Positions 20,920 through 32,900 of a DNA stretch of 64,000 nt are shown here, piece by piece. Each line of letters starts with the position of its first letter. Positions within the stretch are counted from its first letter, which is position 1. A program made the position numbers and the translations under genes. Location: NCBI GenBank assembly GCA_032622095.1, contig CP136065.1, forward strand, positions 204,548,618 to 204,612,617, read 5' to 3'. Under the pieces are notes generated by a model, which saw only the letters and a list, made by a program, of their open reading frames with translations, was not told where the DNA came from and did no database searches. Origin of the DNA: Siphonodentalium dalli (taxonomy: Eukaryota; Mollusca; Scaphopoda; Gadilida; Siphonodentaliidae).

Positions 20920-21335
20920 TTGCAAATAAATTGAGAATATCTATTTCAGTTGATTTATTAGGAAAATCAAGAGATAATACCTTTATTAATGCAACTCATC
21001 ACCAGGGTCCAACCTGATTTTTGGGTATATAATTAATTTTTAAACAAAATTGTTTATTAGTGCCCCTTGAGTCAATGAGGCCAACAACAATTATACCATG
21101 ACACTCCTCACATAAATTTTTCCCTTGTTAATCAATTTTCCAAGACCTGATTCCAACCATTTTGGGTATATAATGAATTATTTAGTTAAATTAATTATTA
21201 GTGCCATTTTAAGACATATGATGCATCAATGACACTCCCTGGGTGAATTGACCCCCCTGGAGTCCAGCCGTTTGGTCCCGTTTGGTCATCTATAGCCAAA
21301 ATATTTTTAAATGAAATATTAGTGCCCTTTTAACC
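20920..21335. other. No gene seen
   Basis: AT-rich DNA with a loosely repeated TTTTGGGTATATAATxAATT phrase near 21020 and 21162. Nothing coding. Confidence 0.4.
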
Positions 21336-21430
21336 CGAGAGCTTTCCGACGAACCATATTTCCAACTAAATCCTGAAAAGTTACCCATAATTCCGCTGTG
21401 GTCGATTACTTAGGGCATTACTGTAACTTT
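21336..21430. mobile_element. Half copy of the Tc1-type MITE seen at 53962
   Basis: Contains CCATATTTCCAACTAAATCC, then GAAAAGTTACCCATAAT, GCTGTGGTCGATTACTTAG and GGCATTACTGTA. These match the right half of the hairpin MITE at 53962-54173 with several substitutions. The left half is missing. Confidence 0.7.
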
Positions 21431-21636
21431 AAGACATATGAGATCAACGCAGCCTATCTATTAATACTCCCCAGGTAAAATTACCCTGTACAAATTCTCA
21501 TCTCCGCATGAAATATAAAGTTATTTCTCTATATTAATTCAAATTAAACAAGAGGTTGCACCACGGGTGCTGTGATACCCCCATGGTGAAAATTGAAATA
21601 TGGGCTTGTCGGAAACCAAATTGTGATAATTTTAAC

Positions 21637-21975
21637 AAATGACGAATGGAAATCTAACATTTTCAGATAAAAAAGGCATAATAACTCTTGAACGGAAAAT
21701 GTGAATGACGTCAATGAATCCTCTTTTGAAAGCACTCCTGATGCCAAACTTGCATACCAAATTTCATCAAGATCTAATAACCCATAGTTGAGAAATACGA
21801 GTGGATGGACAGAAATCCAACATTTTCAGAAAAACAAAGAGGGATAACACTTAAGCAGAAAATGTGAACAACCTCAATGAACCCTACTTTGAAAACCCTT
21901 CTGATGACAAACCTGCATACCAAATTTCATTGATCATCCATCTGATAACCCATGGTTGAGATATATGAGCAGACG
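21637..21975. repeat. Two tandem units of about 164 bp
   Basis: Phrases such as AACATTTTCAGA, AGAAAATGTGAA, CTGCATACCAAATTTCAT and ATAACCCATGGTTGAGA occur twice, about 164 bp apart. Non-coding. Confidence 0.75.
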
Positions 21976-22044
21976 GAATAAACCTGTAAAGATATTTTCT
22001 TATCTAATTGTGCTTTTAATCAGTGGAATTACAGAACCATATTT

Positions 22045-23686
22045 AACATAGTCAATGAGATTCCGCAAAATGTGGGCATTGTCCAATATTGACCTTCCGG
22101 GAACGCCTCAAGTTTGATCAGAATGGACTAAAGTGCCAATGACGTCCCGGAGGCGATTTGAGAAAAATTTTGAAAGAATTTTATAGTCATAATTCAGTAA
22201 ACTAATAGGGCGATAATTTGAAACGAGTTCGGGGTGCTGGGGGTCTTTGAGGAGCAAAACAATAAGGGACTGTCGCTGCGAAGCTGACAGTTGACCTGAA
22301 ATAAAGCAATTATTGTATAAATTTTGTAGTGTGGGCGCGATGTAATCAAGGAATGTAAAATAAAATTCCTTGCCCAACCTATCACTACCGGGAGACTTAT
22401 TATTCTTCATTTGCGATACCGCAGTTTTAATTTCATCTATGGATATAGGGGCTTCGCATAAAGTTTGGTCAGAAGACGATAGTTGTGGCAAGTTAGTTAA
22501 AAATTCTGAACAAGCAGAATTATCAATGGGCTTAGCAGAGAAAAGGTGAGAATAAAATTCCCTAAATTGAGTTAAAATATCACGAGAATCTGTGTAGGTA
22601 TGATCATCTACAGTAACAGATTTAATAGTTTTACTGGAACCACGATGATTCTCCATCCGATGGAAGTGCGGGGAAGTGGATTCCTGAGAATCCAACTCCC
22701 GCGCACGAGATCGGATGAAGGACCCGTGTTCCAGCTCCAAATATAAATCGTGCAGTTGCGTGCGCAAAGCTGTAATTTGTTCTGAGTAATTACCAGGATT
22801 GAGTTTTTCCGCTGAGCAAAGATTAAAATATGGTCGTTCGAGACTGCGTATCGTAGATTTATGCGACAAAGAAAGCCGTTTGCTATGTGAAGTGATAAAG
22901 GACTTCACCTGCCCTTTGACCCCCTCCCACCATTCGGACGTGACAGCAGAGGCGGTCACGCCTGACGTGAGAGAAGACCAAAAGGAGACAAAGTCCTTCT
23001 GGAAAGTGCTATCGCGTAAAGTTTTAGCATTTGCTTTCCAGTAACCGCGTCCCAAAGATTGACAATCAAATTTCTTTATGCGGAACGAAACGGCATCATG
23101 ATCCGATAAACAGCCTACAATTTGTTTGAATGAAGAAACAGAAGATAACAAGGACTCGGGAGACGTAGAACCGGTCGATCCGAGAAGCACTACCTCCCCG
23201 AGTCCAGGTATACTGTGTTGCTGTGGGTTTGAGATGGCGAAATATATCTTTCAAATGATAATTAGTTTTAATTTTAGCCCATTTCCGGGACACAGGGAGG
23301 ACCCGGTCGTGACCAATCCGATCGAGCCCCCCGCTGTCGTTGGGACCATAAACATTAATTAGCCGAAGTGGCTGATCAGCAAAAGTTATATCAAGAACGA
23401 CCATGCGTCCATCTGTGTCAAAAAACTGCTTAGTAACTTCAATGTTTATATGAGGAGATATTAGGATAGCAGCACCGCGGGCAGTGTTGGTACCATATGA
23501 ATAAAAACCTTTCATGTCAAGAGTAGCATTTAAAGATAACGCATCTAATTGGCCTAAAATATGCGTTTCTTGCAAAAATATGATATCAATCGATTGAAAA
23601 CGAATAAGCATTTTCAACAAGCGCTGTGTTTGTGTACTGCCCAGTCCATTGCAGTTAAGGGACGCTATGTGTAAATTCGCCATCAT
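22045..23686 (-). pseudogene. LINE ORF2 (copy C): endonuclease, linker and start of RT
   Basis: ATG region at 23686 (MMANLHIASLNCNGL) opens an APE-type endonuclease: LNCNGL, FLQETH, LRLINVYGPND, TQYTWTRGGSASRID and, after a frameshift near 23150, SDHDAVSF. The central catalytic GGDxN block between YGPND and the later part is missing, so an internal deletion has removed it. The linker and RT N-terminus follow (NNKSPGSDRLGKEFYFTF, YRPISLLNYDYKI, FFSNRLRDVIGTL). Homology stops near 22045, about 20 codons after VHSDQT, so the RT active site and 3' end are gone. The 5' end is intact up to U2. Confidence 0.85.
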
Positions 23687-23689
23687 GGC

Positions 23690-24442
23690 AGTAATTTAAG
23701 GGAAAGAATACCACAGCAACAGCAGCGCAACTAAATAAACAAATACAAATAATAAAGAGCGTTTGGTGAACGAGGGCACCAACTCGGTCGACCGGTGAAC
23801 CGCGGCGTACCGCTGCACACCAGCCGAAACAGAAGGCCCCCGCGCTAACCAAAACAAACTGACAGAAGAGTGCAGGGTCACCGAGTTCTGTACACTCGGA
23901 TGACCCAATGCAAATAAAGACGGAATTCCAAGAAGGTGCGGATAGCATAGCGACAAACGCGATAGACCAGAAAACAGTCTAAAACGGCCGTAATCTGGTC
24001 GACCACACTCACCGACACACCACCCACACACAATGGAGAATAAAGTAAACAAAGAGACAGCGCGACAACCACGCCGGTCAGTCGGCGAACAGCGGATTAC
24101 CGGTGTACAATAACCGCCCGGCGAAGTCGACACACTGTCAATGTATAAGAATGCAGTGTCACCGAGTGCAATAATACACCCTGGTGACCAAGCACTAAAG
24201 AGACGAAATAAAATAAGCTTGAGTGGACAACACAGCGACATACCCGAACGAGCAGAAAACAGCCTAAATCGGCCGTAATATGATCGACCTGGCACGTCGA
24301 TACGCTGTCCACCCAGAACAATAGAAAAGAAAAACACTGGCGAATCGAAGGGAAATCAGGGACGGTCCGTGGTCGGGGTGGGGGTGGTTGTAGATAGAAG
24401 AACGTCTGTATACACAGTTCCAGGAATCGTTGTACTAACATT
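23690..24442 (-). repeat. ORF1-ORF2 spacer of LINE copy C with internal duplication
   Basis: The region between ORF1 and ORF2 holds a diverged direct duplication of about 290 bp. The block GAAAACAGTCTAAAACGGCC near 23965 recurs as GAAAACAGCCTAAATCGGCC near 24258, and the GTCACCGAGT... block also repeats (about 23877 and 24157). A 1-kb-scale spacer with a duplication is unusual for this type of element. The same spacer start is seen in copy A at 7452. Confidence 0.6.
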
Positions 24443-25762
24443 ATGATGAATTCACATCTCCAACACCGAATCATGGTCTGAGGGACTACCCTCTTCTTCC
24501 TGCAAGTTACCAATGTCTAATGTTCTTTTTGTAGATCGCTGACGACTCGGACGATGATGAGGCGGATCGCTTCAGGGGGTTTCGCGTCCCGACGTGTCCA
24601 TGGATGAAAATAGAGACTCACTGGCGGAGACTCCATCATCAGAGGCCAGGAGGGCATCCTGTGTCGCGGTAGATAAATCTACCTGACCAGGGCCGACCTG
24701 ACTGGCCTCCCGGAAGGGAGGGTGTGCATCAACAGGGTGCAAGGCACCCTGCTCGGAATCGAAGGATTCCGTGACTGCCCCCAGTGTCGCGGAGGAAGGC
24801 TCTTCCGGAGGGACTGAGGGGGAGGCTTATCCCCCTGTTTCGCAGCAGAGTCCTCTGCTGGAGTGACAGGGGTCGCTCCCAACTTACTAACAGGCGTGGT
24901 GTCCCCCTGCTGCTGGTCGGCTGGAGATGCCGCTATCACCTTCAGTGTCGCAGTGGAGAATGGAGAAGGGCTCCACTGGAGGGACTGAAGGGGAAGACTT
25001 ATCCCCCTGTTTCGCAACAGGGGTGGCTTCCGGTGCAAGAAGAACAAACTGGTCGTCAGACAGATGTAGCACTTCCCGAATGTCGTCATGTGGTGTGCCA
25101 CCACTGAGCGCTGCAGCATAACTGCTCCTCGGTGGGGGCTGCCGTCTGGTTCCGGAAACGAGATTACGCTCCTTCATGCGCTGCTCCACCCTCCTGGGGC
25201 ACAACTCCCACTTCCTCGTGTGGCCCACTTCCCGACTCGCGAAACACATCGGTCGCCTCCCACTGATGATGATGGGAATAAATTGTCCACCGGATGTGCT
25301 GATTGAATAGGGCATGGAATCCAGCCTATTACTATTGACAGTCATGTGCACTACCTTGGTTCCAGTTGCAACACTACTTCCGCCTACATAAGCCCGGTCA
25401 TCCCTGATAGAGTGGATCACGCCGTAATTTCCCAACACCCTCTCGTAGACGTCTTTCTTCAAAAAGAACGGCACCCAGAGTAGCTTCACCACAATCTCCC
25501 TTTGAAAAAATGGCGTTAACCTCATGCCCACACCGGCCTCAGTAAAATCCAACGATCTGATAAACTGGTAAGTATCCATGCACTCGATGTGGTCAAATGT
25601 TAAATACCACGTATCCGGTCGGGATAGACGAAAAAGCACGTCCACGCTTGTCAGATCAAAATCATCTTTCAACAAATCGCCATCTTTTCCAGTCATCTTA
25701 AAGCGGCTTGGCCCATCTAACTTAATCTCCAGCATCCTGGCCGCTAAAATTTCCTCAGCCAT
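24443..25762 (-). pseudogene. LINE ORF1 (copy C), near full length, zinc knuckle damaged
   Basis: Best start is the ATG at 25762 (MAEEILAARMLEIKLDGPS). The N-terminal RRM-like region carries DVLFRLSRPDTWYLTFD, then LTPFFQREIVVKLLWVPFF, VLGNYGVIHSIRDD and NSNRLDSMPYS. The knuckle reads CFASREVGHTRKWELC: the second Cys is Ser, so metal binding is probably lost. A small insertion near 24960 shifts the frame. The true C-terminal tail (QVDLSTATQDALLASDDG) continues to about 24443. The N-terminus differs from the MAGSYVNED type of copies W, B and E. Confidence 0.8.
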
Positions 25763-25840
25763 GGCGACGTCCCTGGCAGACGGTACAAAAAAAACACAAT
25801 AGACCAATCAAATAATTAGGTTAAGCGACACAAATCAAGG

Positions 25841-25867
25841 ATCTTTGCCAAAAGGCCGAGAAGCGAT
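25841..25867 (-). ncRNA. U2 snRNA 5'-end fragment at LINE copy C
   Basis: Minus strand from 25867 matches U2 for its first 27 nt with one mismatch: the 21 nt through GGC, then AAAGATC against TAAGATC. It then enters the LINE leader. The 17 bp upstream (TTTCGCGAAAAATCGGC) are shared with copy E at 60104-60120, then the two flanks diverge. Confidence 0.88.
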
Positions 25868-25899
25868 GCCGATTTTTCGCGAAAAAAAAATCGGGCCAT

Positions 25900-27600
25900 T
25901 CAGCAGGAACCGTCGAGAAAATGGTATTAATAAAAGGTGTGTCGTCATCAAATCCCAGGAATCGACATGAATCCTGAAAAAGAAAGAAATATGCCTGAGA
26001 AGCGAAAATGGCGAAATTCCGGTGTTTTGCATGAAGCATGTGTTCGGATTTTGTTACAATTAAGAATAAACAAGAATTTCGTAATTTTTTTCGTGACTCC
26101 ATTTGAGACGTAGTAGTCCCCTGCGAACCACTCGAGATTCGGTTCGATTCAAAACCGCGGTGATGATTCGGTCCGGTTCGACACCTTAGACGGGATTCGT
26201 TTATATCGAACCTTTTTGTCATGCTTTTCGTTAGTCCCGCAAAATGGGCAAGTTTTGCGTATTTATAGTAATTGTTTATTGATTATATACAGTATATTAA
26301 TTGGTTTACACTCAACTGTGTGATACTATGATTTTATGTTTACATTGTTTACCTTGGACATAATTAAGTTTGTTTTATTCCCCATAATTTATAGTTTTAC
26401 TAATAGACATAATTATACCTAATTAACGAGACAATAAGTTATAATTATTGATGACTACATAAATGCAGAACGAACAAGCTTTTTTGAATTGCATAAACTT
26501 GCTGAAATAGGTATTTCCGGGCACCACTTCTGTATCTACAATTGGATTCAACCAATCACAGTGAGGAGAGGATGTGGTCATTGTTTATCAGCACAAATGA
26601 TTGACATGATTATGTTACCCGATGTGCTTTGTCTTTGACTGTGTGACACTTAAATTGCTACAGCACAACGTCTGCACGCTTTGATCTTTGTTGTGTTGTC
26701 GCAGAGTTATAGATTGACGGTCGAGTGCTTTGATGTCTTGCAACAATTTAGCTGTCTCTTAATATTTACTGAGTGTCGTCATTACAATAATAATATGCCG
26801 TACGGGTACATCATTTATTTACAAGAGAAAATTCCCCCTGCCCATTGCTTATTTGGGACCCTACGTTTATTACTTTTCCGATAAAAAATCGTACCGGTAA
26901 GTCACTTGCAAAATCAGAAAAGATCAGAACACAAAATGCGTAGATTTGAAACCAGTCGCGGACGAATAAACATCTCAATCTCCAATATAAAATATAATTC
27001 TGTGTTTTGTAATTATCTTATAGTGTGGACGGGCAATACAATGTACTTAAATAAATTAAATAACCGTTGATTTTACTTTAATAATGTCCACTAACTGTAC
27101 TGATTGTCCACTCTGTAATGAGTCTGCGACAACACACGGTCGATTCGGTTTCAAGGTTCAGTTCGACCCAAAATCTAAGGTTCGCAGTGCCCTAGATCAT
27201 AGGACTAAAGTCATAAACACATAATAAAGAACATATATATAACTTAACTTTGGTTTATAGTCCCATGAATCCATTATCGTAGTCCCAACTGCATTCCTCA
27301 TCCTCTCCAAAAACAGACTGACTTCTTTCTAAAAATTAAGACTTATTTATGCTATGGGATAATAATTTCATTTGTCCCTGTTTTGACCATATAATTAATT
27401 GGCCTGTATTAGGTAAGCGTTTCTTTGTTTACCTTTTATTAGTTAACATAAGTGGTCTTTAATCAGGTTTGGATTATAGAAGTAGGCTTAATTAAAGAAG
27501 CTCATGATGTAAATCAGTAACTGAAGCATTGTGCTATGCGCCAGGAAAAATTGGAATTTATTTGATTAAATGTACCCTAGTTTGAAATATCTATAAGAAA
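25900..27600. other. No supported gene
   Basis: AT-rich. A GATTCGGTTCGATTC-like patch lies near 26130-26200. No coding, RNA or element end is recognised. Confidence 0.4.
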
Positions 27601-27606
27601 TTCTTG

Positions 27607-27891
27607 TTACATGAAAATTGGGTTTGTTATACAGCTATCAGCCAGGAATAGTCGAGCATCCTGTTTGCATCGGGTAATCCAACGAGCATTCTTCTGATAT
27701 ATCGCCAGCCTATATTGCATAAGAGCGAGGTCCTCAATCTGGGGGGCATGCAAATTATTGTCAAAACCAATCTCGTTAAACAGTGTGGTAACATCCATCA
27801 ATGAATGATTGCGGCAAGCCTTCTGAACCCTCTCGTTGATGGACAATTTTGGGCGCCAACCCCTCCCAGGGCTGACATTTTCCTTATCCAT
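27607..27891 (-). CDS. Small ORF, unrecognised, possibly part of the HhH gene
   Basis: A 94-codon frame starts MDKENVSPGRGWRPKLSINE and continues with a plausible helical, charged composition. It lies downstream of and in the same direction as the HhH/coiled-coil remnant at 27998-28557 and may be its C-terminal part in another frame. No domain is recognised. Confidence 0.3.
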   Translation of the reverse strand: MDKENVSPGRGWRPKLSINERVQKACRNHSLMDVTTLFNEIGFDNNLHAPQIEDLALMQYRLAIYQKNARWITRCKQDARLFLADSCITNPIFM

Positions 27892-27997
27892 AGTCCCAGA
27901 TCAAGTTCTATAGAGGAAGACCTTTACGAAATATTAGGGAGATGGAGATCAAGGAAATCTTGGAAATACAGTGCGAACAATCTCCTAGGGCTGGAAA

Positions 27998-28557
27998 TTA
28001 TTCAATAGAACGCCATGATGTCTCAGTTTTCGTGCCGGATATCCGGGGTGGATTGGATGAGGACGGAAGTTCAGCAAGTTCTTCGCATTTGAGATCTCTT
28101 TTCGGCTCTCTTTGTCGATTGTCTCTATCTTCTCGATCCTGTTTTCTCTTTGCCTCTCTCTCTTGCTCATTCTCTCTTCGGTCCCTGCTTATGTCTGCCA
28201 ACAAATCTCTCTTTTCTTGCTCCAAGTCCCTGTTGACCTTACCCTTCCAGTTCTCATCCTTACCTGTTGGAACGGCTGGAGAGCTGGTAATCTTTGGATC
28301 TTCAAATTCATCCTCAGATAGAGAGTAATCCAGCCTCTCCATAGCTGGTCTAAAGTCCAACGTCCCTTGAATCTGAGCACACAGTTGGGGGGGGGGGGGG
28401 GGGGGGTAATAATCTGAGACAATGTTCTCACATCTTCAATGTCACCTACCTGTTCTCGGTGTTGCATGATCTTCCCCGCTGACTTCTCTCCTATATCCAC
28501 TATACTATGTAAATCTTTAAGGGTACAATAATTAATTAGGACTGCGTTGGCCGCCAT
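27998..28557 (-). pseudogene. Helix-hairpin-helix plus charged coiled-coil protein remnant
   Basis: The frame from 28557 has CTLKDLHSIVDIGEKSAGKI and MQHREQVGDIEDVRTLSQI, the pattern of a single helix-hairpin-helix DNA-binding motif (L..I.gIG...A..I...R...G). It then hits a run of about 22 G residues (C on this strand) at 28387-28408. Beyond it a different frame encodes DFRPAMERLDYSLSEDEFED and a strongly charged Glu/Arg/Lys region (about 60 residues, likely coiled coil). The homopolymer therefore separates two frames of one gene. Its length is prone to sequencing error or slippage. HhH plus coiled-coil proteins occur in retroelement Gag-like ORFs, but the family is not certain. Confidence 0.45.
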
Positions 28558-28559
28558 TA

Positions 28560-29270
28560 TTTATACTAACGGACTTGAAATAATTAAACGGATTATCCGC
28601 TTTAACTCATTAGTCAAGTGTGACAGTCCTGATTTAATTATTTTTTGTTTTTGTTTTACGATAATTGTCTTGCGTTGCTTCTTATATTGACCTATCAATA
28701 AAACGGATTGTCCGCGTTAATTTCTTGATAAGTCGAACAATGGAATCACGCTCTCGTGTTACTTCGTCGGGTTATTCAATAAACAGAATTATTTTAATCG
28801 GCTCCCTAAGTAATTATAACTTATCGGGATAGCCGATTTATTGGAAAGGTAATAAATTAATGTGTATTAACTTAAACAGGAAGAGATAAGCTTAATCAAG
28901 GTCCGCTTCTTGATTGAGAAATATCCGAGAGAAGTCATGATTAGAGTGGAAGTTCATTATATACTTGACATGTCCCAGTGGATGCACATCAATACTAGTA
29001 GGGTTATATGATGAATATAATATGAATATAATTACTGCTGCAATCTGTTCAGTTCACAATTTTATAATCAGTTATTTTGATGAAAATCACAAGATAATTA
29101 AGAAAAATAAACAAATTCAAGAAATGAAAATAACAAAGATTTTGCAAATAATTTGATAATGGCTATTTATGTGAACTGGGCAGCTTATATAGAAACTACA
29201 GTTTTATTTCTCTTTTAATGGGAGGACTGTTAATCAAGAATAGAATGGGGTTCATTGTTACCATTGACGC
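28560..29270. other. No gene seen
   Basis: AT-rich sequence. GGATTGTCCGCG/GGATTATCCGCT-type short repeats occur near 28590 and 28705. Nothing else supported. Confidence 0.35.
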
Positions 29271-29271
29271 A

Positions 29272-29577
29272 CTAAGCGATGGAACTCCATAATTGTGAAT
29301 AACTTGGGAGTCGGTTATAAGCCCAAAACAATAACTTAGAATCATGTTTGATTATGTTTCGGACAGTCCAGACAACGAAGCGATGCTGACCCAGAAGGGC
29401 CAACACCGTTGATGCCCGGGCCCCCGAGAGGTTCTTCAGGGATGGGTGAACCCCGAAAAGAACCAAGTCAGTCGTGAAATCGATTGGCCTGCATGTTGCT
29501 GGATCAGAGACAGTATAGGAGAGATAAAAACACTCAGCTCTAAAGTAAAACTGTATAAATTGCCTCCACAGATACAT
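29272..29577 (-). pseudogene. Possible LINE ORF2 C-terminal fragment
   Basis: A 101-codon frame contains DFTTDLVLFGVHP and LALLGQHRFVVWTVRNIIKH. This resembles the last domain of L1/Tx1-type ORF2 (..FG..., then a W..RN helix). No RT domain is nearby. Weak, motif-level evidence. Confidence 0.35.
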
Positions 29578-29930
29578 GATACCATATCATCCATATGATA
29601 GGATATTGTTTATTTTCAATTAAGAGGCCTTGTAGGGCAGATCAATTTGCAATAATTAAAACATAGTAGAAAATAAAGTTAACATGATTGAGTTTGATTT
29701 GCACAAAATATAAGTTTGTAAAATTTAATCCCCATCCTTTCTCCTTACACAATGCATAATTATGTGTTAATTATCTCAATTAATTCATAAAAAATATCAA
29801 ATGTAGGAATATATCCATTGGTTTAGTGGATTTTTAAATGAAATGATATGTGCTATTAGTTTATTGGATGTATATATATAAATTGTTATCATTTGGAATA
29901 TGTGTTGTTTTAATCAAACAGTCACATACT

Positions 29931-32900
29931 CTATAGTAGAGCGGACAAACTAAAAAAGCGCACTAGAAGTAGGAGTTTAGTCCATCGGCACAACACACGG
30001 GCTTGTGATACATCATTTTGAAAGTTATGACATTGTGCATCGGATAGGACCCGGTGTGAAATATACAAGTGATGCAAAAGATGATTTTGAGAGGTTTAAG
30101 CGACAAAAATCGCTATTTTTTTATAAATGTTGCTAAGAGCGACACAACTGTAGAGAAACACGATTTTTTTACACCAAGATATTGTAATTTTACATACTTC
30201 TATATTTCTAATATGATAGTGCTCGATTTCGTTGAAAGTTATCAAGATTTCTGAGATTTATTGTTAAAATAGACAAAAAAACGCACATTTTCAATTTGTT
30301 TGGCCCACTTAATCAGCAATAGTTCAATATTGAATTGACTTGCGATCTTCAATATAGTGTAGAAAATTGCGGAGGTATATTCCGCATATGACAACATGCT
30401 GTTTGTGTCAACCTATTCGATAAGTGATGTGTTATGTAAGATTGTTTCACCCCTCACCCCAAAATTCCGCAAAAAGTCAATGTTTTGGGGAAATTCGGCA
30501 GAACAAAACAGAATGCGTAGACACATTGGCTGCTCACTATAGAACATCTTACATTGCACATAAGCGACGAAAAATGTCGGGAGAAACAATCGCGAGGAAA
30601 CAAGTAAGGTTCCAGGATGCAGACGACCCACGATGTTGAGTGACCATGAGTTTTTTGTCAGGCCTGGCTGGACTATGGACTCAGGTCGTGCACGTTCTGG
30701 GCGCTTACCAATCATCCCATTGTGTTAGCTGGAGTCTCCATGCTAACTCGGGACGATTGGAGGTGGTGCTTGGGGAGACAGACTGGAATCCACCAGTCTG
30801 GGGTCTTCACTGCCACCACAAAGACCAAGACAAAGAAAAAGAACTCTAAGATGCAGGGACGCTGACAGGAGCGCCAGGTGGAAACAGGGAGCTGAGAGAT
30901 GCCCAGCCCCCCCCCAACATGGCCTTGGGGAAAAGATCACCAGCCATTCGTCGATGTCGTCACCGATGTTACAACTAGTACCACCAGCGGAAACAGGGAC
31001 GCCAGAGGTCCCTGCTGCCGACATCGAGGCCAGAGGAGATAGGGACTCCGACATCATCCCGGACGTCCCTGCTGCTGACTTTGTGGTACTGATGGAGTCA
31101 CCACCAGCTCCATCACAGATGGTGGAGGACACCACACCGCCCTGAAGACGCCGACGTATATAAGGACCAGAGTCTTCACCCCCATGGCAACGACACCGCC
31201 TGGGCTTGCCGAAGATGAGGAAACAGCTGCGGTGTGGAGATGATTTGAAACTGAGATGGCAATAGCCAAAGAACACACACAAGTATGGGAGGAAGAAAAA
31301 CGACAAGAACTAGAAAAACAACCCACGTCTCCCCCATCTTCCGGAGAAAAACAGCATCCAAAGAAGAACAAGAAAAAACATATTTGATGTTTAAAAATGC
31401 TTCTTTTTTCATTTTTGTTTTGTTTTGTCCTAAATACACGCTCAATATGAAGGGTGAAGGAATAGACCTATCGGTCTATTCGACCATCCAGGGGTTAGCC
31501 CCACCCCCAGAAAGTAATATTACTGCTCACCCACGATATTTAAAGGAAGTCGTACCAACAACCCTTTTCGGAAAAGTAACGGTTTGGTCACCGCTGCTGA
31601 AGTATTCAACAAAAGTTCCCTAAGCACAGGTTCATCGATTGACATGAAGATTGGACACCTGTCTGATACACATTTCGCAATGCTGCACATTTGACACAAA
31701 ACGTCTAAACGGTTTGACGGTGTACGTATAGGCGGAATGGTCACGTGAGTTGGGTGATTTCGTTGGCAATGGTAACACACATTACAAGTTACATGTACGT
31801 GTGGCTGAGCCTGGCTATTAACAATCACTAAAACCTCACAATACGTATAATATTATAATATTATACAACAGTTACTGTGAAGCTATATTGTGCGAAGCAA
31901 ACATATACAATGATGTAATTTCTTCAACTCAAGTAACAGTTACTATCAAACGCCTCAGCTTTATAAGGTATGTGTATAATGCATAAATGTATATAGGAAT
32001 ATTCCGTGGTTGTCTCATTTTGCGATGTATTGTATTATTGGGGTGAGGGGTGCAATAACGTAATCAAACAAATGCGACAGAAGATGATAAAATCCGACAA
32101 CATTCATTTACATTATGTTTCTCGTCAACTCTTGAGAGTTTGTCCTAGATCATTGTTCAAAATGGAACTGAATTATCACCCACGTAGAGGGGTAAAACAA
32201 GTTTAAATTTCACGATTTTCGGTCTACTTTCACCAGAACACTTCGAAATATTGCCATCTGTAAATGATACCATGGCGTTATCACAAGGTATATATCGAAG
32301 TGGGTAGACTGCAATATAATAGCACAAAATAATCAGAGTTCTTGTGCATTTGTATTCTGATATGCCGAATTTTCTAAAAACTGATTTTCTTCTTCTGCAT
32401 TTTGGGGTGGGGGTGACACAATCTTCCACCACATAGTACCAATGACAAAGAATGACATCTTTATCCTACAATCATATGCGGTATATATTTCCACAAGTTT
32501 CTAGATTATATACAGGATCTCCATTCAATACAATATTGAATAATCGCCTATTAAGAAGGGCAAAACAACTGAAAATTTATGATTTTTTGTCTATTTTCCA
32601 AGTAAACTTAAGAAATGTTTACATCTATCAACGAAATCATGGCATTTCAATACCTTGTATTTATAAGTATGTAGACTGCTATATCTTCGCACAAAAATAT
32701 CCCGAATACCTGTGCTTTTGTATTCAGTTGTGCCGAATTTCCCTAAAACAGTGACTTTTTGCTTAATTTTGGGGTGAGGGTTGAATTAATCTTACATAAC
32801 ACAGCACGTGTTAAATATAATGACATATTCAGCATATTATCGTATGCGGTATATATATCCGCACTTTTCTAGATGATACACGATATCCTTGGTCAAACCA

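Noticed and set aside
23696-24513. Long minus-strand frames between ORF1 and ORF2 of copy C
   Set aside because: Cys/Val/Leu/Ser-rich, overlap in several frames, arise from the duplicated spacer; no domain.
30743-31306. Minus-strand 187-codon frame
   Set aside because: Gly/Ser/Cys-rich antisense of a more codon-like plus-strand remnant.
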